A stretch of DNA of 33,831 nt from Clostridiales bacterium. Lineage in GTDB: Bacteria; Bacillota; Clostridia; Christensenellales; Aristaeellaceae. The notes under the pieces are model-generated. The model made no database searches. It was not told where the DNA came from and worked only from the letters and a program-made list of their open reading frames with translations. This document shows positions 17,626 to 23,702 of this stretch, one piece after another; positions within the stretch are counted from its first letter, which is position 1, and each line of letters opens with the position of its first letter. Location of the stretch: the NCBI GenBank assembly GCA_015056155.1, contig SVGU01000024.1, positions 1 through 33,831 of the forward strand, in the 5' to 3' direction. Made by a program: the position numbers and the translations under genes.

Positions 17626-18804
17626 GTGGCAAACACTATTCGATGGGATACCGAATCAATGGAGGAGATCGCCCGGAGGCTGCAGAATCTGAGCCGTGAG
17701 CTCAATTCCTGCCAGAACACCGTCCGCGGGATCGCCAGCCGCATGGATCGTGCCAGCGGCAGCCAGCTCAATTACAACCGTTCCCTGCGCCTGCCCATGT
17801 CCGGATATTATGTGGGCGGCGCCAGCATCCAGCATTGCCTGCGTCAGTACGCCACCGCGCTGGATCGCTATAACTCCATCTCCTCCCAGCTCGCCAGGAA
17901 CCTCCTGCGGGCCTCTCATGAGGTGGAAGAAACCGAGCACACCCTGTCCTCTGCCATCACGCAGTCGGGCACTGCCAGCCCCTTTACCTCGGGCGGCGGC
18001 GCCGCTGCTTCCTGGGGCACCGCGGTCGGCGCGGGCGTGGCCGGTGCGGTCGTCGAACCCGGCTCGGTCGAGGCCGGCGTCTCCGGCATCAGCTGGAAGA
18101 AGCTCGCCCTGGACGCGCTGAGCAAGGCCGGCATCGTCGGAGCGATCGCCAGCAGCCTGCTCGGCCTGGACGGCACGCTCAAGACCACGCTCAAGTCCGT
18201 CGTGAAGATCGGCGGCGCGGTCGCCAAGTGGCGCGGTCTGGAAAAGGTCACGGCGAAGGACCTGTTCGGTCTGGGCCCGTACCTGAAGACCCCGTCCACC
18301 GCCGGCAAGTGGGCCGCCTTTGGCGAGAACTTCAAGTCCGGCTTCAAGGCCGGCATGGCCAACCCCGTCAGCTGGATCACCTCCGGCATCGACAGCTTCT
18401 TCAGCAACTACGAGGAGTTCGGCGGTCAGATCACCGACCGTGCGATTGTTGAATGGGCGATCGAGACCGGCGCAGGCGTAGCGCTGAAGGCCGGCACTAC
18501 GGCGCTGGTCGGCGCGGGCCTGGCAGCGGCCGGCATCGCGGGCGCACCCGCCCTCGTCGTGGGCGCGGCAGGCGCGATCATCTACACCGGCGTCGATGCG
18601 CTGTGGAAGCACACCATCGGCAACGGCAGCTCCCTGACCGAATCCATCGGCCACGCAGCCGGCGAAATCTGGGACGGCGGCAAGAAGGTCGTCAAGGAAG
18701 CCGGCAAGAAGATCGGCAAGGCCGTGAACGGCGCCATGGACTGGCTGGGCGACAAGGTCGGCGGGCTGGTCAGCGGCAAGGGCATCTTCGCCCGCTGGGC
18801 ATAA
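17626..18804 (+). CDS. Putative T7SS substrate 1 with glycine-zipper C-terminus
   Basis: The 392-residue protein has a helical N-terminal domain (about 1-110) that shares RLxxLSREL, Cys29 and a second Cys (71, in QHCLRQ) with substrate 2 at 19940-21292. The C-terminal part has hydrophobic helices and a long Gly/Ala-rich stretch (about 281-325, with motifs such as GAGLAAAGIAG and VVGAAGAIIYTG). It then has amphipathic lysine-rich helices to the end. LXG-type T7SS toxins such as TelE use glycine zippers to form pores, and I infer the same type of activity here. There is no Sec signal. The likely start is GTG at 17626, with GGAGGG 7 bases upstream; an ATG at 17611 overlaps that site. A DUF4176 gene follows by 33 bp. 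Toxicity and target are not proven. Confidence 0.78.
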   Translation: MANTIRWDTESMEEIARRLQNLSRELNSCQNTVRGIASRMDRASGSQLNYNRSLRLPMSGYYVGGASIQHCLRQYATALDRYNSISSQLARNLLRASHEVEETEHTLSSAITQSGTASPFTSGGGAAASWGTAVGAGVAGAVVEPGSVEAGVSGISWKKLALDALSKAGIVGAIASSLLGLDGTLKTTLKSVVKIGGAVAKWRGLEKVTAKDLFGLGPYLKTPSTAGKWAAFGENFKSGFKAGMANPVSWITSGIDSFFSNYEEFGGQITDRAIVEWAIETGAGVALKAGTTALVGAGLAAAGIAGAPALVVGAAGAIIYTGVDALWKHTIGNGSSLTESIGHAAGEIWDGGKKVVKEAGKKIGKAVNGAMDWLGDKVGGLVSGKGIFARWA

Positions 18805-18837
18805 ACAAGGATTGATAATTTGAAGGAGGATATACCT

Positions 18838-19128
18838 ATGTTGATGAATGATGTTCGCCAGCTGCTTCCTATCGGCTCCGTCGTGAAGCTCAAGGGCGCG
18901 GAGAAGTGCCTGATGACCTTCGGCGTCCGCCAGACCGACGTGAAGAGCGGCAAGGAATATGACTACATCGGCGTCATGTACCCCGAAGGAAACCTCGGCG
19001 AGGATCTGCGCTTCATGTTCGACCATGAGGACATCTCCGAGATCATCTACAAGGGCTACGAGAGCGACGAGCTCACTGCCTTCCTGGAGAAGCTGAACAA
19101 CTTCTTCGCCAACAAGGAAGACGCCTGA
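18838..19128 (+). CDS. DUF4176 protein paired with substrate 1
   Basis: The 96-residue protein matches DUF4176: LLPIGSVVKLKG near the start, then DYIGVMYPEGNLGEDL and FDHEDISEII. DUF4176 genes typically lie beside LXG-type T7SS substrates; whether they are chaperones, targeting factors or immunity proteins is unsettled. AGGAGG lies 8 bases upstream of the ATG at 18838. A paralogue (19614-19907) sits beside substrate 2, sharing LLPxGSVVxL, DYxG and PEG. The absence of a hydrophobic segment argues against it being a membrane immunity protein to a pore-former. A terminator follows directly. Confidence 0.85.
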   Translation: MLMNDVRQLLPIGSVVKLKGAEKCLMTFGVRQTDVKSGKEYDYIGVMYPEGNLGEDLRFMFDHEDISEIIYKGYESDELTAFLEKLNNFFANKEDA

Positions 19129-19140
19129 TCCGGATACAGC

Positions 19141-19182
19141 AACGGCTCTGTACCATCCATGCGGTACAGAGCCGTTGTCTTA
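19141..19182 (+). terminator. Terminator of the substrate 1 operon
   Basis: A perfect 14-bp inverted repeat, AACGGCTCTGTACC / GGTACAGAGCCGTT, encloses 8 bases and is followed by GTCTT. Confidence 0.85.
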
Positions 19183-19256
19183 TGTCTGCGGGCTTGGCGG
19201 ACGCCCCCGGTCTGCGCCGCACGCACCGCACCGCCACAAGAAACACACCGCCAAAA

Positions 19257-19562
19257 GGCTCCCTCCCCGAGGGAGCTGTCGCCGCCAGGCGACTGAGGGA
19301 GTGCGCCGCACACTCCACACCACCGCAAGAAGCACACCGCAAAAAAGGCTCCCTCCCCGAGGGAGCTGGCAGCCGCTTGCGGCTGACTGAGGGAGTGCGC
19401 CGCACGCTCCACACCACCGCAAGAAACGCACCACCAAAAGGCTCCCTCCCCGAGGGAGCTGTCGCCGCCAGGCGACTGAGGGAGTGCGCCGCACCGCCAC
19501 AAGAAACGCCCCCCCAAGGCTCCCTCCCCGAGGGAGCTGTCGCCGCCAGGCGACTGAGGGAG
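19257..19562. repeat. Palindromic repeat family 4, four tandem copies between convergent operons
   Basis: Copies of 45-49 bp lie at 19257-19301, 19347-19395, 19440-19484 and 19518-19562, spaced about 78-93 bp. Each is GGCTCCCTCCCCGAGGGAGC, then a second hairpin, then CTGAGGGAG. The second hairpin is GTCGCC-GCCA-GGCGAC in three copies and CAGCCG-CTTG-CGGCTG in the second, so pairing is kept while sequence changes. The first three copies are separated by related text (TGCGCCGCAC, CTCCACACCACCGCAAGAA). Very similar elements are widely dispersed in gut Clostridia, from general knowledge. The gap 19129-19613 holds only this array and two terminators. Confidence 0.9.
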
Positions 19563-19564
19563 CA

Positions 19565-19604
19565 AAAAGGACCCGCACCACAGCGATCTGGTACAGGTCC
19601 TTTT
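19565..19604 (-). terminator. Terminator of the substrate 2/DUF4176 operon
   Basis: On the minus strand AAAAGGACC and GGTCCTTTT form a 9-bp stem around a loop with a further ACCA/TGGT pairing. TTTTTG follows. It is 9 bp past the stop at 19614. Confidence 0.82.
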
Positions 19605-19613
19605 GTGTCCGGG

Positions 19614-19907
19614 TCAGTCCGCAGACTTCTGCTTGCGGTAATCCGCCAGCGCCGTCTCCATCTTCGCCACGAACATCTTCTGGCCGTCTGTCTGGAAACC
19701 GAGGAAGAGCACATCCTCGATCGCCCCGGCGTTGAACACATAGTTCTTGTCGGGCGACTGATGTCCCTCCGGCCACAGGCAGCCGACGTAATCATTCACT
19801 TCTTCCTGCCCCTGCAGGCGCTGTCCATAACCGGTGATCATGATCCGGTGTTCACCCGCAGCCAGACGCACGACGGAACCAAGGGGCAGCAGACCTTCAA
19901 TCTTCAC
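19614..19907 (-). CDS. DUF4176 protein paired with substrate 2
   Basis: The 97-residue protein has the DUF4176 hallmarks GLLPLGSVVRLA, DYVGCLWPEGH and an acidic helix followed by LFLGFQTDG. It is paralogous to the protein at 18838-19128 but clearly diverged, as expected if each partner is matched to its own substrate. The start is a GTG at 19907 with GGGAGG 8 bases upstream. It lies 32 bp after substrate 2 and is the last gene of the WXG100 operon, ending at a strong terminator. Confidence 0.82.
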   Translation of the reverse strand: MKIEGLLPLGSVVRLAAGEHRIMITGYGQRLQGQEEVNDYVGCLWPEGHQSPDKNYVFNAGAIEDVLFLGFQTDGQKMFVAKMETALADYRKQKSAD

Positions 19908-19939
19908 AGTAGGATCCTCCCGTTCTCATTTCTTGGGGA

Positions 19940-21292
19940 TCACATGAAAAAGTTCCATGCGCTCTCGACGAAGCCACAGACGGCGTCCGCAGCGTTGTTC
20001 ACCATCCCGGCCACATCCACTTCAAAGCCGATGCTGCCGCCGACGCCGATGGAGAGACCGATGTCCACCTTCAGCACGCCGTCGTCCATGCCGACCTCCG
20101 CATGACCGCCGATGCCGTAGTTCAGGGATGCGTTGACCGAAGCGTCCACGCCCATCACATTCAGGCCCAGCTCGCCCTCGATCTCGCCTGCAATGGCCTC
20201 CAGCTCCCCGCCTGCATACAGGTTCAGGTCGCCGTCCACGATGCCGATCTTGATCTCGCCCTCCGCAGAAAGCTCACCGGCCGTCGCCGTGACGGTCGAG
20301 GTCAGGTCCACGCCGTCCACGATCTCGTACATGCCCGAAGCGGTGGCTTCGAACACGGATACGGACACGCCCGCATGCACCTCCGCACCGGGGGCGAGCT
20401 CGTAGGTCGTCTTGCCGTCCGGGCCGACCTTGGTCGCATAGATGCCGGCAGAAGCGCCGGCCTCTGCCGAGCCGTTGCCCAGGCCGATATCCCACGACGC
20501 GGTCACATCGCCGTTGGAGCGGCTGTCGCCGAAGGAGAAGATGCTTTCAGAAACGCCCTTCTTCGCGGAGACGGTGAACACCGACAGGCGGTCTGCCAGC
20601 GGGCTGACGCCGTCGCCGTCGCTGTCAAGGTCCCATTCGCCGCTGGAGCCGATGGACATCCAGTCCGGCACCAGCTGATCCAGGCTGTGCACAGGGCTGC
20701 TCTGGATCGCCTCGCGCAGGGCGCTGGGGTCGCCGATCAGCGGCGCGAGCATCGAAAACGCAGAGGGATTCAGCAGTCCGCCCACGCACATGGCGATCGG
20801 GATGCCGCCGATGACCAGCTGCGCAAAGTCCTCGCCGATGCACAGGGCCACATCGCCGTCCGTGATGGTCTCCAGGATGCCGGAGCCGCGGTTGGGGGTG
20901 GGGTTCGGGCTGCAGCCGTCGGCGCCCTGACCGTCGGTGAAGACCGCAGGACGGGACCCGCCCAGCTCCTGCATGGCCAGCTCGGATTCCACGACCTCGA
21001 ACAGGTTCATCGCCTTGCGGATGTTGTCCGCCATGTCGCCGGTGTGGTCGCGCAGCTCGCGGATGGTCTGGCGCAGGCCGCGGATGCAGCTGGAGATCCT
21101 GCCGCTGGGGAGGGACTCGCCGATGGAAGACAGGCGGCTTCCCAGGTGGATCGGCAGCGTGCCGCCGGCCTCCTGCTCCGTGTTGACACGAGAAAGAGAA
21201 GCAGCACAATCCGACAGCTCGCGGGAAAGATCCGTCAGCCGGTTTGTGATCTGCCTATATATATCGGTATTGATATATATCTTATCTGCCAT
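19940..21292 (-). CDS. Putative T7SS substrate 2 with glycine-rich beta-strand C-terminus
   Basis: The 450-residue protein has the same N-terminal domain as substrate 1: NRLTDLSREL at 17-26, Cys29 and Cys69 (SSCIRGLRQ), followed by long helices to about residue 110. The middle contains a hydrophobic, Cys-containing stretch. Residues about 265-425 form repeated alternating strands rich in Gly/Ala/Val (for example ASAGIYATKVG, EVHAGVSVSVF, SAEGEIKIGIVDG, VDIGLSIGVGGSIG), ending in an amphipathic helix. Such strand repeats recur in polymorphic toxin backbones and could shape a pore or fibre, but the function is unknown. No Sec signal. ATG at 21292 with AGAGGAG 7 bases upstream. It lies downstream of the fourth WXG100 gene with a terminator hairpin in between. 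Confidence 0.75.
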   Translation of the reverse strand: MADKIYINTDIYRQITNRLTDLSRELSDCAASLSRVNTEQEAGGTLPIHLGSRLSSIGESLPSGRISSCIRGLRQTIRELRDHTGDMADNIRKAMNLFEVVESELAMQELGGSRPAVFTDGQGADGCSPNPTPNRGSGILETITDGDVALCIGEDFAQLVIGGIPIAMCVGGLLNPSAFSMLAPLIGDPSALREAIQSSPVHSLDQLVPDWMSIGSSGEWDLDSDGDGVSPLADRLSVFTVSAKKGVSESIFSFGDSRSNGDVTASWDIGLGNGSAEAGASAGIYATKVGPDGKTTYELAPGAEVHAGVSVSVFEATASGMYEIVDGVDLTSTVTATAGELSAEGEIKIGIVDGDLNLYAGGELEAIAGEIEGELGLNVMGVDASVNASLNYGIGGHAEVGMDDGVLKVDIGLSIGVGGSIGFEVDVAGMVNNAADAVCGFVESAWNFFM

Positions 21293-21349
21293 ACGTGCAC
21301 TCCTCTTCTCAGCATTGATGCTCTGTAACCCTCAGAGCCTGGATGAAAG

Positions 21350-21391
21350 AAACGGCGAGCAAGGGCCGATAACGATCCTTCCTCGCCGTTT
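21350..21391 (-). terminator. Intra-operon terminator between the WXG100 genes and substrate 2
   Basis: On the minus strand AAACGGCGAG and CTCGCCGTTT make a 10-bp perfect stem with a 22-base loop, then CTTTC. The T tract is interrupted and I find no promoter in the 57 bp before substrate 2. Partial read-through is therefore likely, lowering substrate 2 relative to the WXG100 proteins. Confidence 0.7.
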
Positions 21392-21411
21392 CATAAGCAT
21401 TGCGGAACCGA

Positions 21412-21741
21412 TTAGCCCGCCGCAAAGGGATCGGTGGTATCGGCAGCGGCTTCAAACGACGCGCCGACCTCAGCATTGACTTCCTCGTGGCCCGCGACAA
21501 CCATCTGGATGTCCTTGACGGCCGACTCGATGGTGGCGTCGCTGGTCTTCAGGTTGTTGAACAGCTCGTTGTACTGATTCTTGAAAGCCTCGCTGGCCTC
21601 GCCGTTCCAGGTGGTGTCCAGAGTGAACACGGCGCTGGTCATCTGCAGGTAGGAGTTCTGCAGTTCGGACATGCAGCTATGGAACTGGGATACCGCCTGT
21701 TCAAACGCCTCAACGCTTACATTAATGCGATCGTTAGCCAT
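21412..21741 (-). CDS. WXG100 protein, B-type (copy 2)
   Basis: The 109-residue helical hairpin protein has the turn motif TWNGEAS near residue 44 (a W-x-G). It ends ...DTTDPFAAG, resembling the end QSPFNAG of the gene at 22092-22421. WXG100 proteins are small dimeric substrates or adaptors of EssC-type T7SS. It is fourth of four WXG100 genes spaced 25-36 bp apart and transcribed from 22796-22824. Its neighbour upstream (21776-22066) is the likely heterodimer partner, since only that type carries the YxxxD/E tail. GAAAGGG precedes the ATG. Confidence 0.85.
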   Translation of the reverse strand: MANDRINVSVEAFEQAVSQFHSCMSELQNSYLQMTSAVFTLDTTWNGEASEAFKNQYNELFNNLKTSDATIESAVKDIQMVVAGHEEVNAEVGASFEAAADTTDPFAAG

Positions 21742-21775
21742 GGTGACAACCCTTTCTATCTAAATTTCTCAGATC

Positions 21776-22066
21776 TTACTTTTTGCGAACCAGGGAAGCG
21801 CCCTTCGCGTCCATTTCCTCGTACTTCTCAGCGATCTGATTCATCGCCTGCACGTACTGGGAAACGATCTGGTTCATCTCGTCGTACCACGCCTTGCGCT
21901 GCTCCATACCGGACTGGAACTTGTCGCGGGAATCGCCTTCCCAGATGGACATCAGCTCATCGGCGGCAGCCTTCAGCTTCGCAGCCGCGTCACGGAAGGC
22001 CTCATTCGCCTTGGAAATGTTGCTTGCGGCAGTCCGCAGTTCAGAACACGTTACTTCGATCAACAT
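21776..22066 (-). CDS. WXG100 protein, A-type (copy 2)
   Basis: The 96-residue protein has the turn motif IWEGDSRDKF near residue 42 and, after the second helix, EKYEEMD, a YxxxD signal known from ESX and Ess substrates as an export tag recognised by the ATPase. It resembles the gene at 22458-22745 (AAAxL near the turn, AEKY near the end), showing duplication. It lies third in the WXG100 operon, 25 bp after the B-type gene 22092-22421 and 34 bp before the next B-type gene. Confidence 0.88.
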   Translation of the reverse strand: MLIEVTCSELRTAASNISKANEAFRDAAAKLKAAADELMSIWEGDSRDKFQSGMEQRKAWYDEMNQIVSQYVQAMNQIAEKYEEMDAKGASLVRKK

Positions 22067-22091
22067 GCTACTATCGTCCTTTCGTTATTTA

Positions 22092-22421
22092 TTAGCCAGC
22101 ATTGAAGGGGCTCTGGGTGCCAACTTCCTGGTTTGCGATAACGCCCTTGATGGAGTTCTCGGTCTCGCCGGTCAGCTCGATCATCTCGCTCAGCTCGGTC
22201 ACGGCGTCCTCAAGATTGTTGAAGGAACGAGCGATGTTCACGCCCATAGCGGCGACCTTGCCGGCCATGATGACGAAGGCCTTGCCGGTCCAGTCGGAAC
22301 GGAGCGCTTCGAGGGACTTGGTGAAAGCAGCGTAGCTGTCCTTCAGGGTGGACAGGGCGCCACGGTACTGGTTGATACACTGCTGAAGATCAGCTGTATC
22401 GACGATAATATGATCTGCCAT
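22092..22421 (-). CDS. WXG100 protein, B-type (copy 1)
   Basis: The 109-residue protein starts MADHIIVDTADLQQCINQ and has the turn DWTGKAFVIM near residue 44 (W-x-G) and the tail SPFNAG. It matches the 109-residue B-type gene at 21412-21741 in length and tail. A single Cys lies near residue 15. It follows the A-type gene by 36 bp and is probably its dimer partner. Confidence 0.85.
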   Translation of the reverse strand: MADHIIVDTADLQQCINQYRGALSTLKDSYAAFTKSLEALRSDWTGKAFVIMAGKVAAMGVNIARSFNNLEDAVTELSEMIELTGETENSIKGVIANQEVGTQSPFNAG

Positions 22422-22457
22422 GATTGTATCTCCTTCCTATTTTCATCAATCAATGGA

Positions 22458-22745
22458 TCAGCCGTTGACCTTGCTGGCCAGCTCTTCTTCCTTCTCCTGA
22501 TACTTCTCAGCAGCGTTCAGCACCAGGCTGATGTACTCAGAAGCAACCTGGATCAGCTGGTTGAACCAGTTATCCAGCACGCCCTGCTCCTCGGCGAACG
22601 CGGTCGCGGCGTCGCCCTGCCACTTGCTGCACAGCTCAGCAGCCGCAGCCTTCATCGTCTCACGAGCTTCGTCCAGCTGATCCTGGGCAGCTCTTGCTTC
22701 CTTCGCGTAGCGAATGAGCGCCGAGATAGTTACCAACCAAGTCAT
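22458..22745 (-). CDS. WXG100 protein, A-type (copy 1), first gene of the operon
   Basis: The 95-residue protein has the turn KWQGDAATAF near residue 41 and the tail AEKYQEKEEE, which fits YxxxE. The start at 22745 (MTWLVT) is chosen because the transcript should begin near 22789; a longer in-frame version to 22844 would run through the promoter. The ribosome site is weak (AAAGG 13 bases away). It opens the four-gene A-B-A-B WXG100 block. The promoter has a LytTR-type activator region upstream. Confidence 0.82.
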   Translation of the reverse strand: MTWLVTISALIRYAKEARAAQDQLDEARETMKAAAAELCSKWQGDAATAFAEEQGVLDNWFNQLIQVASEYISLVLNAAEKYQEKEEELASKVNG

Positions 22746-22795
22746 AGATGTAACCCAACCTTTCTTGATTTTGTAGAGGTGAACTCTGTGATTAG

Positions 22796-22824
22796 AATAT
22801 ACTACGAAACACCCGGAGAGTAAA
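22796..22824 (-). promoter_or_regulatory. Promoter of the WXG100/substrate 2 operon
   Basis: TTTACT (22824-22819), a 17-bp spacer and TATATT (22801-22796) lie on the minus strand, 50 bp upstream of the first start. Like the substrate 1 promoter, the -35 is imperfect and a LytTR-type box lies 39 bp upstream of it. Confidence 0.78.
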
Positions 22825-22854
22825 CCATTTCCGATGAATTGCACGATTTCGGGT

Positions 22855-22905
22855 GTGAACGGTCATTTTTGCCTTCTCGAATGGTCATTTCGGGGTGCGA
22901 ACGGC
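22855..22905 (-). promoter_or_regulatory. Three LytTR-type boxes upstream of the WXG100 operon
   Basis: On the minus strand GCCGTTCGC (22905-22897), ACCATTCGA (22885-22877) and ACCGTTCAC (22863-22855) begin 20 and 22 bp apart, about two helical turns. The first and third extend to a longer repeat, CCGTTCRCACCC(C)GAAAT. The third box begins exactly 39 bp before the -35 hexamer. The match to the general LytTR half-site (GTT core with C or A before it and R after) is good. The LytTR protein encoded at 26939-27709 is the natural candidate. Confidence 0.7.
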
Positions 22906-22991
22906 CGATTTTTTCCTCATTTTCCGCCTCCGGATGTCAAAAATTCCGCCATTCCCGCACAGAAAACACATACCGGCCCATTTCCGCCGTA

Positions 22992-23021
22992 ACCGTTCGT
23001 CGGGAAAAAGCGACCGTTCGC
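22992..23021 (+). promoter_or_regulatory. Additional pair of LytTR-type boxes in the opposite orientation
   Basis: ACCGTTCGT (22992-23000) and ACCGTTCGC (23013-23021) start 21 bp apart on the plus strand. No -10/-35 pair lies at the corresponding distance on the plus strand, so they may be auxiliary sites for looping or a silent remnant. Together with 22855-22905 and the terminator at 23057 they account for most of the 375-bp gap 22746-23120. Confidence 0.5.
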
Positions 23022-23056
23022 GAAGTGCGCCTCCCCCGGCGGAAGTCTCCGGACGC

Positions 23057-23098
23057 AAAAGCCTCCCCCCGCCCGGACGGACCGGAACGGGAGGAGGC
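23057..23098 (-). terminator. Terminator of the T7SS machinery operon
   Basis: On the minus strand GCCTCC(TCCCG) and (GGGGGG)GGAGGC pair and are followed by TTTTGC. It lies 22 bp past the stop of the TM-FHA gene. Confidence 0.75.
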
Positions 23099-23120
23099 AG
23101 GAGCATTGGGTTTTGCCGCC

Positions 23121-23690
23121 TCAGGAAATGCGGGTGAAGCGGTAGGTGCGGTCGGCGACCGTGATGGAGGCGTTCTCCAGGAGCTTTTCCTGGGTGAAGG
23201 GCTCCAGACGGCGCACGCCAAGGAAGGTGCCGTTGTTGCTGCTCAGGTCCTCAATGTAGTAGGACTGGCTGTACTTGCGGAACACGATGCGGCAATGCTT
23301 GCCGGAGACCGTCGGGTCGGCGATCACCAGGTCGCAGCTTGCCGAGCGGCCGATGACGAAGACTTCCTTGTCGATCACGGTCTTGTTGTTGCGGCCGTGA
23401 CGGTTGAACACCAGCTGGAAGTTCGGATGGAAGTCGACGTCGTACTCGGTGATCTCGCTCTTCGTCGCGTCGCTGACCTTCTTCTTGACGTTCTGGCGCA
23501 TCTGGGACACTTTTCCGCCCACCGTGTTGCGCAGCTTGGGCCAGCAGGTCCACAGGATGGTGAACACCAGCGCGCTCACCGCAAGGAACAGCAGCCCCAT
23601 CATGGGCGCAATGAGCATGATGAAGATCCCCAGCAGCAGCACAAAGCCGCACACCAGAATCGTCAGGCGCAGGAATGTCTTGCTTTCCAT
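23121..23690 (-). CDS. Membrane-anchored FHA-domain protein
   Basis: The 189-residue protein has two closely spaced hydrophobic spans (about residues 7-28 and 30-50), a basic linker, and a C-terminal FHA domain (about 95-185). The phosphothreonine-binding residues are visible: VIGRSASCDL (GR), VSGKHCR (S..H) and SSNNGTFLG (NG). FHA domains dock phosphothreonine peptides, so it should recruit phosphorylated partners to the membrane on the cytoplasmic side. It is the last gene of the machinery operon, 12 bp after the vWA-like/FHA gene. A dedicated role in secretion is inferred from position only. Confidence 0.9.
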   Translation of the reverse strand: MESKTFLRLTILVCGFVLLLGIFIMLIAPMMGLLFLAVSALVFTILWTCWPKLRNTVGGKVSQMRQNVKKKVSDATKSEITEYDVDFHPNFQLVFNRHGRNNKTVIDKEVFVIGRSASCDLVIADPTVSGKHCRIVFRKYSQSYYIEDLSSNNGTFLGVRRLEPFTQEKLLENASITVADRTYRFTRIS

Positions 23691-23702
23691 CGCTGCACCG
23701 CC

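Noticed and set aside
19257-19562. CRISPR-like array
   Set aside because: Repeats are spaced 78-93 bp apart, are doubly palindromic, and the spacers are similar to each other. No cas gene is nearby.
22746-22844. Longer N-terminus for the first WXG100 protein
   Set aside because: The extra codons span the -10 and -35 hexamers, and the extension does not fit the length of WXG100 proteins.
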